Shown piece by piece: positions 7,191-16,400 of a stretch of DNA of 64,000 nt (positions within the stretch are counted from its first letter, which is position 1; every line of letters begins with the position of its first letter). The stretch is from Paenibacillus sp. MAHUQ-63 (lineage in GTDB: Bacteria > Bacillota > Bacilli > Paenibacillales > NBRC-103111). The notes beneath the pieces were generated by a model. That model saw nothing but the letters and a program-made list of their open reading frames with translations, searched no databases and had not been told where the DNA came from. The stretch is from contig NZ_JARADB010000002.1 of NCBI RefSeq assembly GCF_028765165.1, positions 1,547,146-1,611,145 on the forward strand. The letters are read 5' to 3'. Made by a program: the position numbers and the translations under genes.

Positions 7191-8522
7191 ATGAAATTGC
7201 TTCAATTAGTGGGTCTGGCAGGAGCCGTAACTCTGGCATTGGGGACGGCCGCAGGATGTTCGAACAGCACGAGCTCAGACGGAGGTGCTACCACCCCGGC
7301 AGCTTCATCAGGCAGCGACAGCAATGCGGCGACCGCGGTGGTCACGCTGATGACTTGGGAGTCTCAAGCGATGAACGACAAGATCATGGCCTCAATGAAG
7401 AAGTTCGAGGAACAGAATCCGGGTATCACGGTTAAACTGCTTCCGGCGCCGCTTCAGGATTACGGCATCAAAATCAATGAGATGATGGCAGCCAAGCAGG
7501 CCCCGGATATTTTCATGACCGGGAATGACATGACGCTGCAAAACGGGGCGAAAGGCCTGCTTTACGATTGGTCGGCCAAAGCTAGTGCGGATCAGGAGTT
7601 TATGAACGGATTTTATCCTGGTGTTGTAGACAGTTGGAAATCGAATAACAAGCTTTACGGTTTGCCGGGTCTTCTTAATACATATGGCATTTTCTACAAC
7701 AAAAAGCTGTTCAAAGATGCCGGTCTTCCGGAGCCGAAGCGGGGATGGACTTATGATGAATTTTTTGATGACATGGCCAAATTGACTTCGAATAAAGGCG
7801 GCGTACAGCAATACGGATATTACGGCAGACCGGATGCGTTCAACGTATCGCTGTATTCGGTATCGGCGGGAGGCGCTCCTTTTACCGATTCAATCGTCAA
7901 TCCGACCAAGGTGGAAGTGAGCTCTCCGTTTATCGAAGGTGTGAAGAGGTACCAGAAAGCGATAGCGGATAAATCCATGATACCACCGACCTTCGACCAA
8001 TCCAGTGTCATGGCGTCCTTCAAGGACGGCAAGGTGGCGATGACGATGCAAGGGCAGTGGGTGGCCGACGACTTGATCCGCAACGCGCCTAACCTGGAAT
8101 GGGGCTTTGCTCCTCAACCGGTTGTGAAGACGCAGTCGGAAATTTATGATGCCGTCGGTTGGTGCAGCCCGGCTACCATCAAGAATCCGGACGCGGTCTG
8201 GAAAGTACTGAAGTATCTGGATTCCTCGATGTATCAAGAAGTGCTGCCGTCTACGCCGGTCGCACCGGCTGCTTACAAATCGGCAACAAGCGCATATTTC
8301 GATACGCTTAAGAAAGCGGGTCATCCTGATTTGGCGGAAGGGATTGATTATATTCTGAAATCGCCCAATACGCAGCCGGTACGGTTCTTGACGACCTGGT
8401 CCGGGAAAGCGGGGCCATTCATCGACGCCGTCTGGAACAATGTCTTGAGCGGCAAAGCGGGCGAAGCCGAGCTGAAGGATATGGCCGACAAGGTGAACAA
8501 AGTGATTTCGTCATCCAAGTAA
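7191..8522 (+). CDS. Sugar-binding lipoprotein of the ABC transporter (family 1 SBP)
   Basis: 443 residues. Lipoprotein signal ending in TAAGC (lipidated Cys23), a Ser/Gly/Ala-rich linker to about 45, then a solute-binding fold: LMTWESQAMNDKIMASMKKFEEQNPGI, NKLYGLPGLLNTYGIFYNKKLFKDAGL, W/Y-rich pocket stretches, FKDGKVAMTMQGQWVAD. Start ATG 7191 with AAGGAGG 9 bases upstream, 23 bases after the permease stop. It should capture oligosaccharides released by the secreted GH76 outside the membrane and hand them to the two permeases. Confidence 0.9.
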   Translation: MKLLQLVGLAGAVTLALGTAAGCSNSTSSDGGATTPAASSGSDSNAATAVVTLMTWESQAMNDKIMASMKKFEEQNPGITVKLLPAPLQDYGIKINEMMAAKQAPDIFMTGNDMTLQNGAKGLLYDWSAKASADQEFMNGFYPGVVDSWKSNNKLYGLPGLLNTYGIFYNKKLFKDAGLPEPKRGWTYDEFFDDMAKLTSNKGGVQQYGYYGRPDAFNVSLYSVSAGGAPFTDSIVNPTKVEVSSPFIEGVKRYQKAIADKSMIPPTFDQSSVMASFKDGKVAMTMQGQWVADDLIRNAPNLEWGFAPQPVVKTQSEIYDAVGWCSPATIKNPDAVWKVLKYLDSSMYQEVLPSTPVAPAAYKSATSAYFDTLKKAGHPDLAEGIDYILKSPNTQPVRFLTTWSGKAGPFIDAVWNNVLSGKAGEAELKDMADKVNKVISSSK

Positions 8523-8578
8523 GCTGACAGCATTCGGAATTTGAATTGAAAAAAATTCAGTCTTTTCGGAGGTCATGT

Positions 8579-11500
8579 GTGAGTATGAACAAAAAGAAGG
8601 GTTTCAAACTATTCATCCTGTCTACGGCTTTTGCCTTAACTTTCACATCATTTTCTGCGCTCAGAATCCCGGAAGCAAATGCTTTTACTTCCTCCGAGGC
8701 GGATACGGCCATACAAGCGTTTAACGCGAAGTTCTGGGACAGCAGCGCAAAGCTATTTTGGAAAAATTCCAATCGCGGCAGCAACTATATGGACTTTTGG
8801 ATAGAAGCGGAGCTTTGGGAAATGGTCATGGACGCCTATCTCCATACTTCCGATGCCGGCTTGAAAGCGCAGCTTCGAACTCAGATTGACGACATTTTTG
8901 ACGGTACGGTAGCAAAATACGGGGAGGATTGGACCACCAATCATTTCAATGACGATATTATGTGGTGGGCGATGGGTTCAGCAAGAGCCTATGACATTAC
9001 GAAAAATCAAAAATATTTGGATAAAGCCAAGTATTATTTCGACTTTGTTTATCATACGCAGTGGGATGAAAGCTTTGCGAACGGCGGCATCTGGTGGATG
9101 AATACGGATCACTCTACGAAGAATGCCTGCATTAACTTCCCCGCAGCCGAAGCGGCCGTTTATCTGTATAACATCACGAAGGACGATCATTACTTGGATG
9201 CAGCCACCCGCATTTACCGTTGGGGCAAGACGATGCTGACGGACGGCAACGGGAAAGTGTTTGACCGTATCGAGATGGAGAAGGGCGCCGTCCCCGATGC
9301 GACTCATTACAACCAGGGCACTTTCATCGGTGCTGCGGTAGGATTGTATCAAATTACCGGAAATACCGTGTATCTTGACGATGCCGTGAAAGCGGCGAGC
9401 TACACCAAAGAACATCTAGTCGATGAAAACCGTTTGCTCCGATACGAAGGACCGAACCACGACCTAAAAGGCGGCAAAACGATCCTGCTTCGCAATCTTG
9501 CCTATCTGCAAAAGGCCGTCAACGAGCGAAGTGAAAGCACCTACAAGCAATTCGCTGCGGACTTTAATGACTGGGCGGCTTTCAACGCTCAAACAGCATG
9601 GAACAATCGCAACGCCGACAACATCGTCGATGGCAACTGGGCAGGTCAGCTGCTTTCCGGAACTTATGAGGCTTGGGCATCATCCGGCGCAGTAGAAGCA
9701 TTGACTGTTTTGCAATCGCAGGATGTCGCGACCGGCGGGTATGTCTCCAAAAATCCTTATGATAAGGTAGAAGCGGAAAGCTATAACGTCGGTACCGGAT
9801 TCGTTATGGAAGGAAGCACGGATGGTACGCTTCAGCTCGGCGGCATTCAGGCGGGACACTATGCGGCTTATAAACATGTAGATTTCGGATCCGCAGGAGC
9901 TATCGGCTTTATTGCCCGGGCGGCAAGCGGTACAGGCGGGGGGAACATCGAAGTAAGACTCGACTCCTTGAACGGTCCCAAAGTCGGAACCTTGAACGTG
10001 GAGGGAACGGGCGGATGGAACAATTTCACGGATGCCGTGACCGTTCTTAAAGACGATCAAGGGAATCCGAGTAAAGTAACCGGCGTCCAAGATGTGTATC
10101 TTGTCTTTTCGAAGAAGAACGATTCCTATTTGTTTAATTTGAACTGGTTTAAATTCACCACAACGGATCCGACCAAATCGGATGCGTACGCCAGGCTGAA
10201 GGCAGGTAACTTCGACAGCAGCTCGGGTCTAAGCAAGAATGCCGATTGGGGCTTCCTCGATGGCATTAAAAATAACGCTCACGCCTTATATAAAGGCATT
10301 GACTTTGGAGCTGGTGCTGCGGGAGTTACCGTACATGTAACCAGCGGGAATCAAGGCGGCAAGATCGAGGTAAAGCTGGACAGTCTGGACGGGCCGACCG
10401 TAGGCGTGATCGGAATTCCTGCTTTAGGAAATTGGAATGATTGGGTCGACATCATGTCCAACATCGATGATACCAAGGCAGTTGGCGTCCACGATGTGTA
10501 TCTCGTATTCCACGGAACAAATGGAAGCGATGCGCCCTGCAATTTGGATTGGTTCACTTTCTCGAGCGTGAAAGGGAAAGCAAGGAATGCCTACAGCAAG
10601 CTGGAGGCTGAGAACTATACGAGCGGCGTTGGCTTTGGCACGGAGAACGGGGGCGGGCAAACGTACTTGGCGGGCATATACGGTCCCAATAAGCCGTATG
10701 CCATGTACAATTACATTGACTTTGGAACTAAGAGTCCGTCCAAATTTTATGTGAATGCGGCAAGCGACACCGGCGGAGGAACGATAGAAGTCAGAATCGA
10801 CAGTATGAATGGTCCGGTTATCGCAACAAGCCCCGTTACGGGCACTGGCGGGTGGCAAAATTTCAAGGTTACCTCAGCCGACGTAACCACCCCTGTAACC
10901 GGTCAACACATTGTGTTCATGCTGTTCAAAGGAAATGATTGGTTATACAACTTCGATAAATTTACTTTCGGTGATCCGTCCGTATTTACGGCGCCGACTC
11001 CGCCGACTGAACCTGTGCCAGACAGTGTACCACCGGGAGAGGTAGAGAATGTGCAAGTGATTCGCAGCAACGACACCATGACCCTGTATTGGGACGGTCC
11101 TTATGACATCGATGGTCACAAATCGCAAATCGCTGTATTTAGTAACGGCCAACCGGCCGGAACTACCATTGATGTGGGTAGAGGCATCCAAACCGCTGTT
11201 GTAACGGGTCTAGATAAGAGCAAGAGCTATGCGATTCAGATCAAGAACGCGGATAAGTCGGGGAATGTATCGAAGGGAATCACCGTAGACGATAAAGATA
11301 TGCCTTCCTATTCTTTATCCGCAAACGGAATCGTTTTAAAGGATGGTGATGTCATTGAAGACGATTTGACTCTGAACTTCAAAGCATGGAATCGCTTGTC
11401 TGCGATCAGGTCTGCACAAATCGCAATTGACGGTAAGGCATATACGATCGATCCGACAACGCAGCAAAGCATTGACATCGATATGGCCGGTAATCTAGGC

Positions 11501-11851
11501 ATGAAGACGGCTGTTATCACCCTTGAGGACGCATCTGGAAACAGGCTTGAGAACACCAGGAACGTCAGCGTGACAACCAGCGTCTATGCCATGCAGCATT
11601 TAGTTACCCGGTTCACGAATTCCGGCGAACTGAGCGGAGCGATCGTCCCGCAGCTGTCCAATTCACTTAAGCAGGTTCAGCATCAGCTGGACAAAGGCAA
11701 ACAGGATCAAGCGGTAAAGCATATGCAGGATTTCATCAAACATTTAAATAATGAAGCTTTAAGCGGTAGTGTACAAACTCGTGCAAAGACGATTCTGAAT
11801 ACGGATGCTCAATTCCTCATCGATGCGTGGCTGCAAAGGAATGGGGGCTAA
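8579..11851 (+). CDS. Secreted GH76 alpha-1,6-mannanase with three CBM6-like domains, FN3, Ig-like and FIMAH domains
   Basis: About 1090 residues. Signal peptide ends PEANA-FTSS. GH76 catalytic domain at about 40-385 carries the paired catalytic aspartates in HFNDDIMWWAMGSARAY (D125-D126 from the GTG). Three CBM6-like jelly rolls begin near 394, 530 and 668 (each with GGxIEVRLDSxxGPxVG and W-F near the end). An FN3-like segment (about 818-900), an Ig-like segment and a C-terminal FIMAH domain (LSNSLKQVQHQLDKGKQDQAVKHMQDFIKHL, about 1002-1088) follow. The GTG at 8579 is 6 bases after GGAGG; ATG 8585 is the alternative. It cuts mannan backbone outside the cell, feeding the importer and GH125. 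The FIMAH end is shared with the protein at 52061. Confidence 0.88.
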   Translation: MSMNKKKGFKLFILSTAFALTFTSFSALRIPEANAFTSSEADTAIQAFNAKFWDSSAKLFWKNSNRGSNYMDFWIEAELWEMVMDAYLHTSDAGLKAQLRTQIDDIFDGTVAKYGEDWTTNHFNDDIMWWAMGSARAYDITKNQKYLDKAKYYFDFVYHTQWDESFANGGIWWMNTDHSTKNACINFPAAEAAVYLYNITKDDHYLDAATRIYRWGKTMLTDGNGKVFDRIEMEKGAVPDATHYNQGTFIGAAVGLYQITGNTVYLDDAVKAASYTKEHLVDENRLLRYEGPNHDLKGGKTILLRNLAYLQKAVNERSESTYKQFAADFNDWAAFNAQTAWNNRNADNIVDGNWAGQLLSGTYEAWASSGAVEALTVLQSQDVATGGYVSKNPYDKVEAESYNVGTGFVMEGSTDGTLQLGGIQAGHYAAYKHVDFGSAGAIGFIARAASGTGGGNIEVRLDSLNGPKVGTLNVEGTGGWNNFTDAVTVLKDDQGNPSKVTGVQDVYLVFSKKNDSYLFNLNWFKFTTTDPTKSDAYARLKAGNFDSSSGLSKNADWGFLDGIKNNAHALYKGIDFGAGAAGVTVHVTSGNQGGKIEVKLDSLDGPTVGVIGIPALGNWNDWVDIMSNIDDTKAVGVHDVYLVFHGTNGSDAPCNLDWFTFSSVKGKARNAYSKLEAENYTSGVGFGTENGGGQTYLAGIYGPNKPYAMYNYIDFGTKSPSKFYVNAASDTGGGTIEVRIDSMNGPVIATSPVTGTGGWQNFKVTSADVTTPVTGQHIVFMLFKGNDWLYNFDKFTFGDPSVFTAPTPPTEPVPDSVPPGEVENVQVIRSNDTMTLYWDGPYDIDGHKSQIAVFSNGQPAGTTIDVGRGIQTAVVTGLDKSKSYAIQIKNADKSGNVSKGITVDDKDMPSYSLSANGIVLKDGDVIEDDLTLNFKAWNRLSAIRSAQIAIDGKAYTIDPTTQQSIDIDMAGNLGMKTAVITLEDASGNRLENTRNVSVTTSVYAMQHLVTRFTNSGELSGAIVPQLSNSLKQVQHQLDKGKQDQAVKHMQDFIKHLNNEALSGSVQTRAKTILNTDAQFLIDAWLQRNGG

Positions 11852-11863
11852 ACGCCCAAATAG

Positions 11864-11892
11864 GAAGGTCGACTGCAGGTCGGCCTTCTTCT
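11864..11892 (+). terminator. Intrinsic terminator after GH76
   Basis: GAAGGTCGAC / GTCGGCCTTC, a 10-bp stem with one G-U and a 5-base loop, followed by TTCTAT. The weak T run suggests partial read-through to the SLH gene. Confidence 0.6.
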
Positions 11893-11977
11893 ATAAACTA
11901 ATGGAAGAGGGCAGTCCTGATTAGATCGGGGCTGTATGGATGGCGCCAATGGTGAATTCATAGTAAAGAGGTGGGTT

Positions 11978-13453
11978 ATGAAAAAGGTCATCGGTCTGCT
12001 TATTTTTGCAGGCATCTTCTGGACGTCCTATGCTGGAAGCGTTTTCTCGGTTTCATCGGTAGTTTTGGAGGAAATCAAGGACGGCAGAGCCACGGATACC
12101 GTCACGATGTTAGGACACACCGATCTGGAGACGATCACGATCAAAGTCTTAAGACCGAATCAAAGCATTCTTTATATGAACGTTGTAAAGGGAGGGGACT
12201 TCAGCGATTCGTTCACCTTGCCGGATGATTCCGCACCTGGCACCTATACCGTAATTGCCGGAAGTGGCGACGATCAGAATTTGAAGAAATTCCAAGTTAT
12301 CGCGCCTAGCCATGAAGAAGATGGCGAGGACTCGGGAGGAGGAACGTTTCTTGCGCCGGCTCATCCGACGCTCACGCTCAAGCCTGTCATACAGAACGGC
12401 ATTGCCTCGGTTCAGCCGGAAGCGGGCCACAACACAGTGTTAATTGCCGTTAAGGATTTTGCGAATATGCCGCTAAAAGTGTTATTCCACGACGTGTATC
12501 TATCACTTGGGCCGTCCGAAGTTCAGGCTCTTCTCACACGAGCAGCCGACAAGGAGGGGGCGGTTCTTCAAGTCAAGGCGGAAGCGGCCGCAAGCACGGA
12601 AACGGGGCGGTTGATCCGTCAGAACGGCGCTCAATTGCAAATGGCCGGCAAGATCTTTGACGTAACGTTGACGCTGATAACGAAGGACGGCACTGAGATT
12701 CGGGCCGTTCAGCTGGCCGGGGACACGGTGCTGTCGCTGCCTTACGATCCGAAGGCCGATGAACGCTTGCTGGGTATCTACTACCGCAACGAGAACACGA
12801 GCCAATGGGAATACGTTGGCGGAACGGTGGATACGAGCTCGGAGCGGATCCAAGCCAAGCTTGAACATCTGAGTTCATATGCGGCTATCTCGTATAAAAA
12901 ATCGTTCGATGACGTCCCATCCAGCCATTGGGCAAACCGAACGCTGGAATTGCTGGCTTCTCGTCATATCGTGTCGGGCATAACCGAAAACTTGTTTCGG
13001 CCTGACGACCCTACGACACGGGCGGAATTCACGGCGATGCTGGTGCGCTTATTGGAGCTGCCGACCGGCGGAGGAAGCACGCCTTTCTCGGACGTAAGCG
13101 CTGATGCTTGGTATGCCGATCCTATTCAGAGAGCCTATGCGGCCGGGTTGATCTCCGGGCTGACGGATACCGAGTTCGCCCCCGATGCCGCCATTACCCG
13201 CGAACAGATGGCTATGCTGCTCGTGAAGGCATATGAAGCCAGGCGCGGGAGCCTTCATGCGGGGCAGGCTCCGCAGCCGGTCTTCAAGGATGCCGATCAG
13301 ATTTCCGGATGGGCCCGGGAAGCTGTGTACCAAGCATCGGCCTTGAAGCTGATGCAGGGCATCGGCGAGGGCATGTTTGACGCTCAATCCGCAGCTACGC
13401 GTTCACAGAACGCTCAAGCGATTTACAATTTGATGCAAAACCTTAAACCCTAA
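11978..13453 (+). CDS. SLH-domain cell-surface protein
   Basis: 491 residues with signal peptide (MKKVIGLLIFAGIFWTSYAGSVFS). The middle holds an Ig-like segment near 20-110 and a region ending LEHLSSYAAISY, typical of the stretch before SLH repeats in Paenibacillus surface proteins. Three SLH repeats follow near 309 (FDDVPSSHWANRTLELLASRHIVSG), 369 (FSDVSADAWYADPIQRAYAAG) and 434 (FKDADQISGWAREAVYQASA). SLH domains bind pyruvylated secondary wall polymer. No catalytic domain is present, so it may anchor or organise the glycan-degrading machinery. ATG 11978 has AAAGAGGTGGG just upstream. It sits between two glycanase genes in the same direction. Confidence 0.88.
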   Translation: MKKVIGLLIFAGIFWTSYAGSVFSVSSVVLEEIKDGRATDTVTMLGHTDLETITIKVLRPNQSILYMNVVKGGDFSDSFTLPDDSAPGTYTVIAGSGDDQNLKKFQVIAPSHEEDGEDSGGGTFLAPAHPTLTLKPVIQNGIASVQPEAGHNTVLIAVKDFANMPLKVLFHDVYLSLGPSEVQALLTRAADKEGAVLQVKAEAAASTETGRLIRQNGAQLQMAGKIFDVTLTLITKDGTEIRAVQLAGDTVLSLPYDPKADERLLGIYYRNENTSQWEYVGGTVDTSSERIQAKLEHLSSYAAISYKKSFDDVPSSHWANRTLELLASRHIVSGITENLFRPDDPTTRAEFTAMLVRLLELPTGGGSTPFSDVSADAWYADPIQRAYAAGLISGLTDTEFAPDAAITREQMAMLLVKAYEARRGSLHAGQAPQPVFKDADQISGWAREAVYQASALKLMQGIGEGMFDAQSAATRSQNAQAIYNLMQNLKP

Positions 13454-13493
13454 ACGCAGTTGGGCAAAATTATAAATCAGGAGGAGAGCACGC

Positions 13494-16400
13494 TTGCATA
13501 ATAGACGCTATTTGCCGCCAATTGCGGCCAAGTTGTTTTTAATGGTTTGTTTGCTGTTCGGCACTTTGCCGTTCGGGTTGCCGGGAACCGTATCGGCTAA
13601 TTCCGTGCAGCTTCCAATCACCCCCAACACATTCGACGAAAGCACCGGTACGAAGGAAGCGAGTGCATCGGTGACCGGGGCAACCTATAGCGAAAGCTCA
13701 ACTGCCCTCACTGTGACCGATGGAGTCTACGTGTCCGAATTGAATTGGGTCAGCATGGAATCGTATTGGAGCGGCGCCAAAAAAGATAAGTCGTTGGACG
13801 GTAACAAGCTGACCTCGGCGGGGAAAACGTATAGTAAGGGCATCGGGGTGCACGCAAATTCCAAAATCGTGTACAATCTTGATCCCACCTACAAGCGCTT
13901 TACGGCGGTTGCCGGGATTGACGACGAGGTCAAATCGAACCCGGATTATGTCAAGGCCAAGGCCAAATTTCACGTGAAAGCGGATGATAAGATCATCGCC
14001 AGTTCGCCGGAATTGAAATTTAACGAAACGTATACATTCCAAGTCACGATTCCGGCAGGGGCTAAGACACTGACCTTGGTCACCGATGACTTAGGCGACC
14101 CGACTTGCGACCATACGGATTGGCTGGACGCCCGATTCCTGCTGACCGACGATCATGGCGGCTGGTCGCCTTCCGATCCTGTCGTTATGGCCAGCCCCGG
14201 AGGTCAAGTCACCAGTATCATTGAGCAGATGGATGGAAGGCTGACTTATTCGATGAAGTTTAACGGCGCAACTGTGGTTGATAAGTCGGCGCTCGGCGTC
14301 ATCGTGGACGGACGCGATATCGGCGAACGGGTGATCTGGGATAGGACACAGGCGGTCACCGTTTCTCCAGACGCTATCACTTATCCGATAACCGGCAGCC
14401 ACTCCACGGCCATAGATCATCACACGCTTACGACGATTCCGATTACGGATATTAATAGCGGCATTACCTACCAGCTTCAAGTCAAACTGTTTGACGATGG
14501 AATTGCTTTCCGATATGTGATTCCGCCGGGTACCTCGGACCGTGTGTTCTCAGGTGAAAGCACCAGCTTCCGGTTGCCCGCGGACAGCATCGTCTGGTAT
14601 CAGCAAAATACAACCAATTACGAAGGTCGCTTCACGAAGCAGAACGCCCAGTCTGTTCCTGCGAATACGAAAATCGGCCCGCCGATGACCATTAAGCTGC
14701 CGGGCAGCGCCGGGTATGCCGCGATTACCGAGGGAGCGCTCATTCAATATGCCGGCATGACCTTGATGGCCGAAGGCGGAGCCAGCTTCAAAGCCAATTT
14801 CATCAACGGCGGCAATTGGACCTTGTCCGGCGAGGTTTCGACGCCATGGCGAATCGTTACCGTTGCCCGCGATTTGAACGGTCTCGTGAACAACGACATC
14901 ATCACCAACGTGAGCCCGCCGCAAGCGCCGATCTTTGACAACAACATCGATTGGATCAAGCCCGGCTCCTCCACCTGGTCCTGGGTAGTGGACGGTGATG
15001 TTAGCAAACGCAACATGCTGCTCTATACCGACTATGCGGCCGAATTAGGCATTCCGTACAATCTGATTGATGAAGGCTGGACGGACTGGGCATCAACGCC
15101 TGAGGAGTATTGGGCCGCGGTGAAAGAAGTCGTGGACTACGGCAAATCCAAGCATGTCGAAAGCTGGCTATGGAAATCCGCTTCCGATCGCTTGGGCATC
15201 AAAGGGTTGTTCAACCGCGAGGACCGGATATCCTTTTTCGAAAAGGCTAAAGAGGCGGGTGTCGTCGGAGTCAAGATCGATTTCATCGACGGCGAAGAGC
15301 TGTTCAAAATAAACTTCTATAAAGACACGCTGGAAGACGCCGCAAAATATCACTTGATGGTTAATTTCCATGGGGCCAATAAACCGACAGGTATGTCGCG
15401 GACTTATCCCAATGAATTATCCCGCGAGGGCGTGTATGGTCTGGAGCAAGGTGCACCGCCTGCCGATCATAACGCTACCTTGCCGTTCACCCGCTACCTG
15501 GCTGGTAACGGCGACTATACGCCAATGTCGCTCAGTAACCGGATGGGCAAAAGCTCCTGGAGTCATCAGGTTGCGACGGCGTTAAGCCTCACCTCGCCGA
15601 TCCTTTCCTTCGGGGAGCATCCGGAGAACATGCTGCTGAATCCGGCTGTAGAGCTATTGAAGAGCATGCCGTCGGCTTGGGATGAAACCATCGTACTGCC
15701 CGGCAGCGAAATTGGGGAGGTTTCGGCGATGGCCCGCCGCTCCGGTACGACCTGGTATGTGGCCGCCATGAATGGCCTGGAGGAGCGCGCTATGGACCTG
15801 AACCTGTCATTCCTCGGCAGCGGGAAGTACAATGCCAGCATCTATGCGGACGATATGACGAAACCTAACGCTTACAACCTTGATAAGCAAGTGGTGACTT
15901 CAGGCGACGTGTTAAGTATGAAGATGAGAGGCAGCGGAGGCTATGTGGCCAAATTCAGCCAGCTTGACATGGAGCCGTTCGGCGGCGGATTTCTGGATCA
16001 GCGTACGGTTCATTTGACAATGCCGGACAGTGCAAGCACGCGCGAAATTCATTATACACTGGACGGTTCCGAGCCAAAGGCTAGCTCTCCGAGATACGAG
16101 AAGGAAATCGTGATTACCGATTCCGCTGTCCTCCGCGCGGTCATTACGAGGGGGGAAGGAGCCGGCAGCACCGTAACGGCTCGATTCAACAAAACCTTGC
16201 CGCTCATTAATATTTTGTACGACGGGGACCGGAACTGGGTCAATCCAGGCGGGAAAGTAAGGATACAGACCAATGCGGAGGGGAGCGACTTCGAAATTCG
16301 CTATACGCTGGATGACAGCGAACCGAACCAACACTCCCTGTTGTATACGGGACCGTTTACGCTCCCTGTAAGCACGACCAAATTGAAAGCCAAGCTTTAT

